From assembly GCA_023974075.1 (NCBI GenBank), contig CM043798.1, forward strand, positions 7,767,673 to 7,831,672: DNA of 64,000 nucleotides. Reading direction: 5' to 3'. This stretch comes from Chaenocephalus aceratus. Lineage: Eukaryota; Chordata; Actinopteri; Perciformes; Channichthyidae. How positions within the stretch are numbered: the first letter of the stretch is position 1; every line of letters begins with the position of its first letter. Positions 1-12,289 of this stretch are shown one piece after another. Made by a program: the position numbers and the translations under genes. A model generated the notes under the pieces. It had not been told where the DNA came from. It did no database searches and saw nothing but the letters and a program-made list of their open reading frames with translations.

Positions 1-530
1 TTTAAACTATTTGTATTACTATTTTATAGTTTGTATGTATTCCATATGAGTGGATCGATATACGAATCAATACAAAAGGATGAAAAGACCTTTGTAAGTG
101 GTTTGTCTTATTGTAGCCTGTTGCTTTGGACACTTGAAAGTGTCTGTGGGAGGGATGGGGGGAGAGGGGGGGGAGGGGTTTGCCGAAGCCACTTGCTCCC
201 TCTAATTAGCAGCGTGTGCCGGTGAAGAACTCAGTTAGAGCGACCTCGCCAAGGCGCACAAGCACGCGGGCCACTTCACCTGAGTGATGACCTAACGGAG
301 AGCGCGCAGATCGGAGAGTCAGAGCTGCAGAGAGCCGCTGCTGTGCTCACAACCAGGAGGGACTCAAACTACAGGTAGACAACAGACTTGGAGGTTCCTC
401 CGGTGAACTCGGCGCGGGTTGGACTAGGAGCCGCGACCTGTGGCCCCGTGGAGCTCTGAGGGGCCCTCGGTTGTTGTGTTGCGTGTCCGACATACAAGTC
501 CCCGACAGGACTTAAACGCCTGCTGTCAGG
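1..530 (+). promoter_or_regulatory. Upstream region and 5' UTR of crx/otx5
   Basis: This stretch leads into the homeobox start codon. It holds a G-rich tract at 148-178 with four or more runs of three or more G, a TAATTA homeodomain core at 203-208, and a GC-richer segment from about 235 that is probably 5' UTR. The transcription start cannot be fixed from sequence and no clear TATA box is seen. A further non-coding exon upstream of the window is possible. Confidence 0.4.
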
Positions 531-2670
531 ATGATGTCCTACATAAAGCAGCCCCATTACACCATGAACGGGTTAAATTTGCCTGGCCAGGGAATGGACG
601 TGCTACACACAACCATCGCTTATCCTTGTAAGTATACACTTATGTTTTCTTTCATATTTGATTTTAATTGACTGTGAAGTATGTGTTTCCTGCTGTTTTA
701 GTCATTTAAAGTATGTATTCGAGTCGCCATGGTGCGTAAAGGCGCGCGGGCTGTGCGTAACGCGGCGGCGAACACACATAAATGACACTTTGTTTCATAA
801 GAGCCAATACTGACAAAAAGTAATGTCAGAAATAGTTATTGTAGGATCAAAGTATCATTACTATATGGATTTTAACCACATAATTAGTAGTGTACCCGCG
901 GTTATGAGAGGTCGATGATTGAAATGAATTACTCATTTGTATTACGTTGTCGTGAGTAACATTGATTAACACATACATTTGTTAATTCGCAGATAAACTG
1001 AATATTGTTTAAAGCTTTGAAACTCACATAAACTGACAGTGGCTGTCGGGAACCACACATAGATCTGAAAGAGATTTGTTTTACTTTATGTTTTTCACTC
1101 TTCCTTTCAAAATGTAATGACGTCGGTGACGCTGAGATAGATATAGATCGATAGATGGTATACAAGAGACAATTAATGTGCTAATTGCTACATTACAATG
1201 ACTACATGTATTAACTCTTCAGTCATCTTTGATTATAATTTAACATCTGGCATATACAGTGTGATTTTAAATATTGAAACTATAGTGAAATACATTAAAT
1301 GCAGCGTAATGTGTCTTCATTTTTGGGGAAACTGAAACTCTTGAAAGGACCAGTGTCTGTCAATCTAACAAACAAAAACACTTCTGTCCTCATATTGACG
1401 ACAGAACACAGTCAGGATTATAAAGAATATCATAATGTACTGTGAAGTTCAAATTGACATGTGTTCTTGTTGTCATCCACACATAGTTGGAAAACATCAA
1501 ACCACCTAAAAAAATGACTTAGATGACATGTCGTGTTGCCTCTAGAATATGAGCCTGCGTGCTGCACATAATTCAGGTCAGCTCTGTGCTGCAGAATAAT
1601 AATAATCCCCTCCGTCTCCTGGGTTTGCAGCCACTCCCCGGAAGCAGCGCAGAGAGCGCACCACCTTCACCCGCACACAGCTGGACATCCTGGAGGCGCT
1701 GTTCTCCAAGACCCGCTACCCCGACATCTTCATGAGGGAGGAGGTGGCCCTCAAGATCAACCTGCCGGAGTCACGTGTGCAGGTAACGGAGAAGAAGGCT
1801 ACTGCCAAGATGGAGGCCATACAGTTAGGTGTCTGTGGGTTACCTACTGGTGTACCTAAAGGACACACATGTCCTCTACAGAAGGAGAACAGCAGCATAG
1901 TGATGCGTTTACAGTATGACACTTCAGTTACATAAGTCCTTCAGAAGTCCGTACCCCACATTTACACCTTCAGGTATCAGCAGGTCTGACGTGCTCTGTA
2001 CTTACACGTTTTATCTTTTCTTCTGCTCCTCCAGGTTTGGTTTAAGAACCGCCGTGCCAAGTGCCGCCAGCAGCTGCAGCAGAGCAGTGGCCAGTCCAAG
2101 CCTCGGCCCCCCAAGAAGAAGGCCTCTCCCCTGCAGGAAGTCAACGCCCCTGATCCCGGCCCTAACCCCTCCGGCTCCTACAGCCCCTCCTCCGCCCAGA
2201 CAGGGCCCAGCCTGATCCCGAGCTCCAGCCATGGAAACACGTCCGTGTCCATCTGGAGCCCGGCCATCTCCCCCCTGCCCGACCCTCTGGCCTCCTCGGC
2301 CCCCTGCATGCAGCGGCCCTCCCCCTACCCCATGAGCTACGGCCAGCCGTCGGCCTACTCCCAGGGCTACGCCAGCACCACCTCCTACTTCACCGGCCTG
2401 GACTGCAGCGCCTACCTGTCCCCCATGCACTCGCAGCTGTCCGGCACCGTGGGGGCCCTCAGCCCCATCACAGTGCCCTCCATGGGGGGCTCCCTCAGCC
2501 AGTCCCCGGCCTCGCTGTCATCACAGGGCTACAGCACGGCCTCCTCCCTGGGCTTCACCTCTGTGGACTGCCTGGACTACAAGGACCAGCAGGCCTGGAA
2601 ACTGGGCTTCACCACAATGGACTGCCTGGACCACAAGGACCAGAACTCCTGGAAGTTCCAGGTCCTGTAA
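531..2670 (+). CDS. crx: Otx-class paired-like homeodomain transcription factor (CRX/OTX5), three coding exons
   Basis: Coding exons are 531-627, 1631-1782 and 2035-2670, giving 294 residues. Introns are GT-AG and phases match; the 152-bp middle exon is the usual Otx size. The start [10 protein letters not shown] is the Otx/Crx N-terminus. The homeodomain covers about residues 38-97, with RERTTFTR at its start and [12 protein letters not shown] in helix 3. Lysine at homeodomain position 50 (residue 87) predicts TAATCC binding. After it come a basic PPKKK stretch, a Ser/Pro/Tyr-rich activation region, and two tandem Otx-tail motifs (DCLDYKDQ...WKLGF and DCLDHKDQ...WKFQVL) ending at the stop. 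CRX/OTX5 proteins activate photoreceptor and pineal genes in the nucleus. The MMSYIKQPH start and tail favour OTX5/CRX over OTX1 or OTX2, but choosing between the otx5 and crx names in fish needs a tree. Confidence 0.93.
628..1630 (+). other. crx intron 1
   Basis: The intron starts GTAAGT and ends TTTGCAG. It carries one TAATCC core at 1603-1608, only about 25 bases before the acceptor. I see no repeat or ORF of note. The second intron (1783-2034) is short and ends CTCCTCCAG. Confidence 0.7.
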
Positions 2671-4320
2671 TCTCTCAATGATGCTGCGTGATAAAGGTGG
2701 TGTTTATGTGTATCGACGCGCCGTGTGTCACCGTGAGAGATAGTGAGAAGAGCTCTGCCAGAGGACTCGTTCTCTTTGATCTTCAGTTTCCTGTTTGTAA
2801 CATTCTGTTTTATTTTCTAAAGGTGTCCTCTGTAGAAATGCATTGTATTTGAATGACTTTGGAGAAGAAGGCCCGGTGTGTGTCATCACGCTGCCTCTCT
2901 GCAAAGCATGCATGTTCTCTTCTTTATGCTTTGTTAAAGAAGAGAACATGGCGCCTCCAGAGTTCCTCCCCGAGACACACAGATGAAGACACATTGAGCC
3001 ATGTCTTCTGTGCGGTTCATTTTGTTTTAATGTGCACTAGAGTGAAGGAGAGTCATCTCCTCCTTCAGGGTTAATCATTTTAAGATATTTATTATATTTA
3101 ATGCTACATTCCAATATGTCATTTGGTTTAGATATTGTTGAGCATGTGTGTTGCGTATTACAGTGTTAGCTTTAGTGTTATCATCCCAACATGTTTGATG
3201 GAGAAAATAGAGTTTCTGTTGAAGTTGTATCATTTATTAAAAGGATCTACTTCACACTCTGTGCACCGGCAATCATTGAGATTCTTCCAACTGCGTTATA
3301 GTTTGTGTTTGCAGGGTTATTACTCAGTGAGTTACGAGGACCCACGGTGAGAGGTCATCATGGAGACGGGACGTGGATGTTAAGTGGCCATGTTCATGTT
3401 GTCCATGCTCCCACTGCTGCATCTTGGTTATTTTAGTTGATCTCATTCGGGGAGTGTTCCAATCCTCTTAGCCTCCCTTCAGCAATGCCCTAAGTGAATT
3501 AGTTGGGATTATTGCCCTATCACCCTCTGTCTCTCTCTGTCTCACCCATCACACTCACTTGGCCTTCTCTTCCTGTCCTGACCCCTTTCTTTTTGTCCTC
3601 CATCTTTTCTTTCTTTGTCTACCTTTGCTTCTTCCCTGCAGCATGACTTGACTCTGTCAGGGGGCCGGCCTTTATCAAGCTGACCCCACTCATCCTGTGC
3701 GCCACTGAAACATTGACTTTAATTCAATGTATTATGTCAACACATTTCACATAACTGTATAGGTTAGTTGAAAGCAATATTATTAAGTTGAACCTAATAT
3801 TTCTTATTTAAAAGAAACCATGTTGTGTTCCAAACCAGCCAAATCAATGGCAACAGTGCAGTTTATTAAAGCATTCCACTGTAGCTGTATTCATTATTGT
3901 TCCCGTTCTGATCTGTCAGTGAGTGGTTCCCCATCCTTTACCTCCTCCTGGACCCCGCCCCCACCCCCACCCAATCTCCCCAACTCCTCTGACTGCATGG
4001 TAATCCCTGCATGACCTGATTACTGCCATGTAAACTTAAATGTTTTATAATAATAATATGAATAAATATGTGAAAAATGTTCTTTCTCTGTTGAGAAGGA
4101 AAAAGAGAAGATTGATTCTCGCTACAAAATGAACCTCCCTCTCATTGAGTTCCAATATTTTGTCATTTATTTATAGTTAAATTAATCGCCATAAAATGAC
4201 CAACCTAAGGTATTATTATTATTATTATTATGGCATGGTTGGTTACGATAGAAGATTGTGTGCAAGTTACATGATAATTGTTTGTCAGCTGAATCAAAAT
4301 AAAAGTTTGGATACATTATT
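2671..4320 (+). other. Probable 3' UTR and downstream flank of crx
   Basis: No ORF with family features is present. Candidate poly(A) signals AATAAA occur at 4061-4066 and 4298-4303. Which is used, and whether the UTR runs this far, cannot be told from sequence. A short (ATT)n run lies near 4211-4231. A TAATCC core at 4001-4006 may belong with the site cluster that follows. Confidence 0.4.
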
Positions 4321-4508
4321 ACTCCTGATTTCTCTCATGTAATTCTGATACAGGCGACAACAAAATAAAATATGTGTATATCCTATCTTATATCTGCCCT
4401 CAACCATGTAAAATGTCACAAGGGTTCCATCATAAATGCAGCTGTAGTGCTCTGAGAGTTGAAAGGGGTAGCGGGACAGATTTAAAAGCATGTCTCTGCA
4501 CTCCGCTC

Positions 4509-4690
4509 TGACCTAATCCCACTCTGTGCTGCTGTAATCCCTCTGCCCTCCCTCTCTGCCGTGCGATTGGTTAATCCCTGCGTCCGTGCACCCTGATTGG
4601 TTAACCTCTCGGAGGGTGCAGTGCTGTAATCTCCCCCCTCAGCACTGAGAGTTTCAGACAGACATTTGTGCTGTAATCCGGGGAGGAGCA
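4509..4690 (+). promoter_or_regulatory. Cluster of TAATCC (OTX/CRX-type) sites
   Basis: Exact TAATCC cores lie at 4514, 4535, 4572 and 4674, with a TAATCT variant at 4627. Three sit in a repeated GTGCTG(CTG)TAATC context. Two copies of GATTGGTTAA (CCAAT box reversed) lie 30 bases apart, at 4565 and 4595. TAATCC is the site of K50 homeodomains such as the protein encoded just upstream. The segment is about 1.85 kb beyond the crx stop codon. Enhancer activity is inferred, not shown. Confidence 0.45.
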
Positions 4691-4839
4691 GATGTGATGG
4701 GGGAGGGAAGAACCAGGCAGACCTTGAGGAAGGTTAGCTGCAGAAAACAAAAACACGGCACACCATCTGACGAGGAAACACTCGCTGTTGCTGTGTTGTC
4801 TTGAATGTATCAAGAAGTTCTCTGATCTGGAACTTCAGT

Positions 4840-5190
4840 AAAGGGAGAAATACCACAGTGTAGAAATGACTTGAAAATCTATTCGAGTTCAACAGGTTGC
4901 CATAAAAATGTACTTACAATACAGAAGTTAAAAGACATTATGCAGAATAATATATAATATCACTGGATTGATATTAGTGATGCATTTCTGTGTCCCTAAT
5001 GTTGCAGCTGGTAAAGGTGGAGATCATTTAGACCACCTGTTTTCTGATGAAAAGCTTAATCCATGAAAATACATCATCATGTATTAGTTGAAGTAAAACA
5101 TTGCCTTCCAAAATGTACAATTTAGTAGAAGTATAACATTGCGTAAATTAAAAATACACAAGTAAAGTACAAGAGTAATGCAAAGTGTTT
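4840..5190. repeat. Degraded AGTA-rich interspersed repeat
   Basis: The segment has AAGTAAA, AGTAC and TTAGTGATGCATT phrases. They resemble the repeats at 45.3, 46.7 and 49.3 kb, a common fish non-autonomous DNA element. The ends are not clear here. Confidence 0.3.
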
Positions 5191-5349
5191 ACATGTACTG
5201 TTTAAAGAAATAGAAATGTGGTAAAAAGTGTGTCTTTGATCAGAATCACGATGTAAAGCCATATTGGGGAAATCAAGACACTGTCTGGACCACATCATGA
5301 GCCTGTGTGATACACTCGTGTTGCCAGATCTGAGTTACTGTGTGGAGAT

Positions 5350-6612
5350 TTGGGAAATACTTACAAAAGCAACCTACAGTACTTAAAGGATAGAAACAAC
5401 TTTGTTTCTATAGGTAAATACACATCTGAGTTGACAAATATGACATGTGGGGTTCCTCAAGGCTCCATCTTGGGGCCTCTTCTCTTTAACATCTACATGC
5501 TACCACTGGCTCAGATAATGAAGAACAACAAAATAAGTTACCATAGCTATGCAGATGACACACACATTTACGTAACAATTTCACCAGGAGACTATGCTCC
5601 AATTCAAACACTGAGTAAGTGCATTGAACAAATCAATGACTGGATGTGTCAGAACTTTCTCCAATTAAACAAAGATAAAACTGAGGTAATGGTTTTTGGA
5701 GCCAAGGCAGAACGTTTAAAAGTTAGCGCTGAGCTTCTGTCTGCAATGTTCAAACCAACAGATAGAGCCAGAAATCTAGGTGTAGTCATGGACTCTGACC
5801 TGAGTTTCAACAGTCACATTAAAACAGTTACTAAATCAGCCTACTATCACCTAAAGAATATATCTAGGATTAAAAGACTAATGTCACAGCAGGATTTGGA
5901 AAAACTTGTCCATGCTTTTATCTTCAGTAGACTCGACTACTGCAATGGTGTCTTCACAGGTCTCACTAAAAAATCTATTAGAAAGCTGCAGCTGATTCAG
6001 AACGCCGCTGCTCGAGTCCTCACTAACACTAAGAAAGTGGATCACATCACTCCTGTTCTGAAGTCTTTACACTGGCTTCCTGTGTGTCAAAGAATAGATT
6101 TCAAAATATTGCTGCTGGTTTATAAAGCACTGAATGGTTTAGGCCCAAAATACATTACTGACCTCCTGCTAAATTATGAACCATCCAGATCTCTCAGGTC
6201 TTCAGGGACTGGTCAGCTTTCTGTCCCCAGAGTCAGAACTAAACATGGTAAAGCAGCGTTCAGTTATTATGCTCCAAATATCTGGAATAAACTCCCAGAA
6301 ACCTGCAGATCCGCTGCAACTCTTACTACTTTTAAATCCAGGCTGAAGACTTTTCTTTTTGTCGCTGCTTTTAATTGAACTATTCATATCTTAAACTGCA
6401 CTGTAACTTTTATCCATGTACTTTTTCTTGTAATGTTTAATTGAACTATTCATATTTTAGACTGCACTGTAACTTTTATCCTTAATGTTTATTTTATTAG
6501 CTTTTCTTTTTTAATGCTTAATGTCTTTCATTTTTTTTGTAAAGCACTTTGAATTGCCTTGCGTTGAAAAGTGCTATATAAATAAACTTGCCTTGCCTTG
6601 CCTTGCCTTACA
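5350..6612 (+). mobile_element. L2-type LINE, 5'-truncated, with reverse transcriptase C-terminal part (copy A1)
   Basis: An open frame at 5350-6378 encodes the palm and thumb part of a non-LTR reverse transcriptase. [17 protein letters not shown] is motif B and YADDTHIYV carries the catalytic YADD. The conserved tail (WNKLP...TFKSRLKTFLF) follows and the frame stops at 6378. LINE homology begins near 5375; before it the reading is unrelated sequence. The 3' UTR ends AAAGTGCTATATAAATAAA, then (CTTGC)n at about 6589-6610, the tail type of fish L2/Maui-like LINEs. The 5' half with the endonuclease is missing, so the copy is dead. A second copy of the same family lies at 40.6-41.97 kb and a tail fragment at 50.4 kb. 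Confidence 0.85.
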
Positions 6613-6782
6613 GTACAGCTGCTATGCACATTACACAAATGTGCTGCCCGGCGCTGTGCAGTAGCTGCCCACTGCTCCTAGGATGGAGTAAAAGCAGAGA
6701 CCAAATGTCACTGTGTGTGCTGTGTGCATGAATGTGTGACCAATAAAGAGGTCTTCATCCTCTGATTCTAAAAAAAAAGCAA

Positions 6783-7110
6783 TACGAATGATCCACAATG
6801 TTGGATATCTTGAACACACCAATTCATTATTCTTAAAGTCTAATACACTGAAGTTCACTGATCTGGTTCAATGGAAATCTGCACACATCATGTACAAAGC
6901 AAGACATAATCTACTCCCGGGGACAGAGGGGGAATCATTTGAGAGGAGAACTTCATTTTAAACAACTGATGGTCAGACCAACTCTGAGAAGTATGTGCAT
7001 AACAATCTGTGGGGGGGGGGGGGGGGGGTTTGTGGAAGGGTTTGGAGCGGGAGTTAAAGCATAAAAATAAATCACTTTAAAAGGATGTACAAAAACACTT
7101 GTTGGGAATG
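6783..7110 (+). mobile_element. LINE ORF2 C-terminal fragment with poly-G expansion
   Basis: Plus-strand peptides in shifting frames read like the tail of a second fish LINE protein: SAHIMYKARHNLLPG, then FKQLMVRPTLRSMCITICG, then VWKGLERELKHKNKSL. A run of 19 G at 7010-7028 interrupts it just after the ICG codons. No intact frame remains. The family assignment rests on remembered sequence style, not a search. Confidence 0.5.
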
Positions 7111-7183
7111 ACGATAGGGGATCTAAGATGAACAAATAATTATAAACGTATACATTTAATTATGAATGTATGTATAAATTGAA

Positions 7184-7203
7184 TATATATATATATATAT
7201 ATA
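7184..7203. repeat. (AT)n microsatellite at Tc1 insertion point
   Basis: A short alternating AT run ends in the TA at 7202-7203, immediately before the CAGTGCATCC terminus of the Tc1 element. Tc1 elements insert at TA. Confidence 0.8.
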
Positions 7204-8362
7204 CAGTGCATCCGGAAAGTATTCAAACCCCTTAACTTTTTTCACAATTTGTTATGTTACAGCCTTATTTCAAAATGGATTAAATTATTTATTTGTCTCA
7301 ACATTCCACACATAATACCCCATAATGACACGGAAAACGTTTTTAAAGAATTTTTCGCAAATGTGTTAAAAATAATCAAATGAAATATCACATGTACATA
7401 AGTATTCACTCCCTTTGCTATGACACTGAAAATTGAGCTCCGGCGCGTTTCCACTGATCATCCTTGAGATGTTTCTATACCTTGACTGGAGTCCACCTGT
7501 GGTCAATTCAATAGATTGGACATGACTTGGAAAGGAACACACCTGTCTATACGAGGTCCCACGCTGACAGTGCATATCGGAGCACACACCAAGTCAGGAG
7601 GTCCAGGGAATTGTCTGTAGACCTCAGAGACAGGATTGTATCAAGGCACAGATCTGGGGAAGGGTACAGAGACATGTCTGCAGCATTGAAGGTCCCAACG
7701 AGCACAGTGGTCTCCATCATTTGCAAATGGAAGATGTTTGAAACCACCAGCGCTCTTCCTCGAGCTGGCCGCCCAAACCAAACTGAGCAATGGGGGAGAA
7801 GGGCCTTAGTCAGAGAGGTGACCAAGAACCCGATGGTCAGTCTGACCGAGCTCCAGTGTTCCTCTGTGGAGATGGGAGAACCTTCTAGAAGGACAACCAT
7901 CTGTGCAGCACTCCACCAATCAGGCCTTATGGTAGAGTGGCCAGAAGGAAGCCACTCCTCAGTAAAAGGCACATGAAGCCCCCATGGAGTACCGAGAGGA
8001 CTCTCAGACCATGAGAAACCAAATGGTCTGGTCTGATGAAACCAAATGTGGCCTGAATGCCAAGCATCATGTCTGGAGGAACTCAGGCACCGCTCATCAC
8101 CTGGCCAACACCACCCCTACAGTGAAGCATGGTGGTGGCAGCTTCATGCTGTGGGATGTTTTTCAGCAGCAGGAACTAGGAGACTAGTCAGGATCAACGG
8201 AAAGATGAATGCAGCAATGTACAAGGAGATCCTTGATGAAAACCTGCTCCAGAGCGCTCTGGACCTCAGACTGGGGCGAAGGTTCACCTTTCAACAGGAC
8301 AACGACCCTAAGCACACCACCACGATAACAAAGGAGTGGCTTCGGGACAAGTCTGTGAATGT
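7204..8362 (+). mobile_element. Tc1/mariner transposon, truncated at its right end, transposase broken
   Basis: The left terminus CAGTGCATCCGGAAAGTATTC follows a TA dinucleotide. Inside, the N-terminal DNA-binding part reads LSVDLRDRIVSRHRSGEGY then a GRP-like linker (RAGRPNQ), spanning 7527-7976. Two further frames give [17 protein letters not shown] (8010-8080) and [12 protein letters not shown] (8290-8330), around the first two catalytic Asp residues of the DD34E triad. Homology stops after KSVNVF near 8362, before the PDLNPIE block, so the catalytic Glu and the right inverted repeat are absent. Several frameshifts are also present, so the element cannot encode transposase. Confidence 0.85.
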
Positions 8363-8552
8363 CTTTAGGCGCATTCACACCGCAGTACTTTTCCCACAAA
8401 GGTTCATGAGAACTTAGTTCATGAGAACTCTTTTATCGCGTTCACACCAAAAAGAGCCGGTACTAAAATTAGTTAGGACTGAGATTTACAACACCCCACA
8501 AACACGACACATGGTTCCTATAGTCGGATTTATCCATATCAATCATCTAGGT
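8363..8552. repeat. Possible MITE segment replacing the right end of Tc1
   Basis: The phrases GCGCATTCACACCGCAGTAC and GCGTTCACACCAAAAAGAGCCGGTAC are typical of fish short DNA elements. The segment is interrupted at 8553 by a separate hAT-type insertion. Its own right end was not identified. Confidence 0.3.
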
Positions 8553-9150
8553 CAGGGATGGGGAAATGGCGGCCCTCAGATTAATTTATGAACAACGTAA
8601 TTAATTAAAACAAAAACCTGTTTTACCTGTAGTACTGATACCGTCCACTAGTCCTAGTTACGTGGCGAGCTGCGTACATGATTTCAAATACTGGCGCTGA
8701 GGAACAGCAGAGTGCGGGATGACAGGTGTCTGTGTTGACATTCCCCGTATTGTGCGTCAGCAGAGGCTACAAGTGTCTTAGGTTCAAGTTAGACAACTAA
8801 TATCTGGGTTAGTGTTCATGACTTCATGTTTTTGTCATCTTAATGTTTAATCTCAATGCACACACATTTTCCGTGCTTTCCAATAGTTTAAAAATAGTTT
8901 TATTCCACTGTTAAATAACCTGTTCAAATATGCCACTTGTAAAATAACATTTCTGTGAACTGATATTTAGTGAGGATGTTCCCTGAAAGATTGTAAAATG
9001 TCAATGAAGATGTCAGACTTAGTATATTTGTTAATAATTACATACAATACATGGAATTTGTGTGTGTGTGTTCCAAGTGAATCTGCGACCCCCTGGTGGC
9101 CAGTACATCAATTATGTGGCCCCCACCACCATCAAAGTTGCCCATCCCTG
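8553..9150. mobile_element. hAT-type MITE with perfect 8-bp target duplication
   Basis: The 598-bp element starts CAGGGATGGG and ends CCCATCCCTG, perfect 10-bp inverted termini. It is flanked by ATCTAGGT at 8545-8552 and again at 9151-9158. An 8-bp duplication is the hAT signature. No transposase is encoded, so it would depend on one supplied elsewhere. The intact duplication suggests a fairly recent insertion. Confidence 0.9.
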
Positions 9151-9184
9151 ATCTAGGTACTATTTCAGGCTTTACTGCCAAATA

Positions 9185-9390
9185 GGGAGGTGTGTGGTGC
9201 AGTGGATTGTGTGTTGGTGTTTGGATCAGGGGGTCACAGGTTCAAACCCCACTGCAGTCAGCATGTCGTTGTGTCCCTGGGCAAGCAAGACACTTCACCC
9301 CAAATTGCTCCTGCCGTGGGGATTGCCCACAGTATTGAGTATGTAAGTCGCTTTGGATAAAAGCATCTAACAAGTAACATGTAATCTAAA
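9185..9390 (+). mobile_element. tRNA-derived SINE (copy 1)
   Basis: It has an A-box-like TGGTGCAGTGG at 9195-9205 and a B box GTTCAAACC at 9240-9248, an internal pol III promoter. The tail ends GCTTTGGATAAAAGCATCTAACAAG...ATGTAAT. A second copy lies reversed at 58.72-58.92 kb. Confidence 0.75.
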
Positions 9391-9610
9391 TAATAATTAT
9401 ATCAATTATAATTGAATGGTGTTGAAAAATGTATCATATTGAAAACATTTTATGACTCAGAAATGAACATCAGTAGCTTTGTAATGCTGTGTGCTGGCTG
9501 TGAACTTTAACTGTTAAATACACTATTGTGTTTTGTCATTTATATGTTTTTATTTTTTAAATCTTAATCTTCAGAGTGAAACTAACAAAATAAATACTTG
9601 CTGATGTAGA
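9391..9610. other. Spacer between SINE and the H3.3 3' UTR
   Basis: This is AT-rich sequence with no ORF or recognisable repeat. Confidence 0.5.
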
Positions 9611-10960
9611 AGGACTTTTTATTGCTGACATACAATCTGGTTAAAGTGGATGAGATGCTTCCACTAGAGGGCATACATGTACCCTTCCCTACGCATTGGA
9701 GTCCCCTTCAACACATGTCAGTGTACCATCTAATGTTATTTTGTATAGCCACTAACACAAATCAGTGCCTCAGAGAAACCATGTCAAGCAAACAATCACA
9801 CCAACCAGCATTAGTTTGTTTTAACACCTATTTATTACCACCATAATATGAGACATTTGGAAAATACAAAGATCAGCTTATTTATATTTTTGAAAATCTC
9901 CAGGAATAAGAAAAATATAAAAGAAAACAAATATGAGGTTATATTGTGTATCACAAATTTTGAGAAAGGGACAGATTATATGTTCAGATCTACAGAGAGA
10001 CAAAGACCATAACCATGCAGAGTGAAATGTTCACTATAATGTCAATTCATACCGCGAGTGTGAAGCTGCGTGGAGAGAGAGATGGAGAGAATGTGAGACT
10101 GATCTACAGAGCCCCCCTGTGGCTGCCATCAGAATCGTTGCATTGGAGAACAGAGGAGCCCTTACTGATATTATTACGCAAATCAGACCAGGGTAAAAAA
10201 CAAATGAAAACCGTGTGGAATACATTTGTTTTTCCCCCCCATAATTTGATGATTTTGGAAGTGGTACAAAAAGAGATGCTTATCATGATTTAAATGCGTA
10301 AAAAAAAATAGACACCATATCCACAACGATAATTAATATTCTTAAGCAACCAAAAATATTTTTGTTTGTTGAGCACAAGAGGTTTACAGATCAGAGCTAC
10401 ACATACACACAAACACATAGTGAGGGGGGGGCTAGAAAAGGTACAGCTGCAGAGCGACGGGGGGCTGGGGTGTGGAGGGACGGACTGGGCAGGGGGACAG
10501 GTGTTCTGGGGGCAGGTGGGCCTCAGGGCTAGCTTTAATAGCACCCTGCTGTGGAAGTTGCAGCTCCCCTTAAGCAGACTAGCCCCTCGGCCCCACCCCT
10601 CTGCATCAGCACTGTTTGCCACACTAACCACACCCCCTGGGCCCCACCCTGGAAGAATCCTGTGGAGCTGAAGGGTGGGCTCCCCAAAGTCAGTGTATGT
10701 GTGCACATGTGCGTCTGATCTGACAAACCTTTAACATGCACTAAAAAGGTACCCTGAAAACATTTGGTGAAGACAAAAAAACCTATCAGAGACCAGACTT
10801 CAACAAATGTCTATCTGTTCATAATCAGGATTACACCAAAGTCTACTGAGAAGAAGGGAAGGTAGGTAGGGAGGTAGGGAGGGGGAGGGAGGGGGGGGAG
10901 TGGGATAAAGGAGTGAGGGTAGGAACAGGTAGAGAAAAACCGAACAGACAAGAGGGGGGT
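9611..10960 (-). other. Probable 3' UTR of the H3.3 gene
   Basis: It follows the H3.3 stop on the minus strand. Candidate poly(A) signals (TTTATT on +) lie near 9617 and 9830. In mRNA sense the segment just after the stop (10853-10903) is a long C/U-rich tract of CCUCCC type. A second C-rich stretch spans about 10430-10530. Open frames here are side effects of low complexity. The UTR end is uncertain. Confidence 0.45.
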
Positions 10961-12283
<1,323 letters not shown>

Positions 12284-12289
12284 TCACCT

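Noticed and set aside
2011..2430. 139-codon minus-strand frame over crx exon 3
   Set aside because: It is the GC-rich shadow of the homeobox coding exon.
531..2670. Calling the homeobox gene otx2 or otx1
   Set aside because: The N-terminus, the short spacer and the absence of His-rich runs fit CRX/OTX5 better.
10290..10706. 138-codon minus-strand frame
   Set aside because: It lies in the probable H3.3 3' UTR and shows only low-complexity residues.
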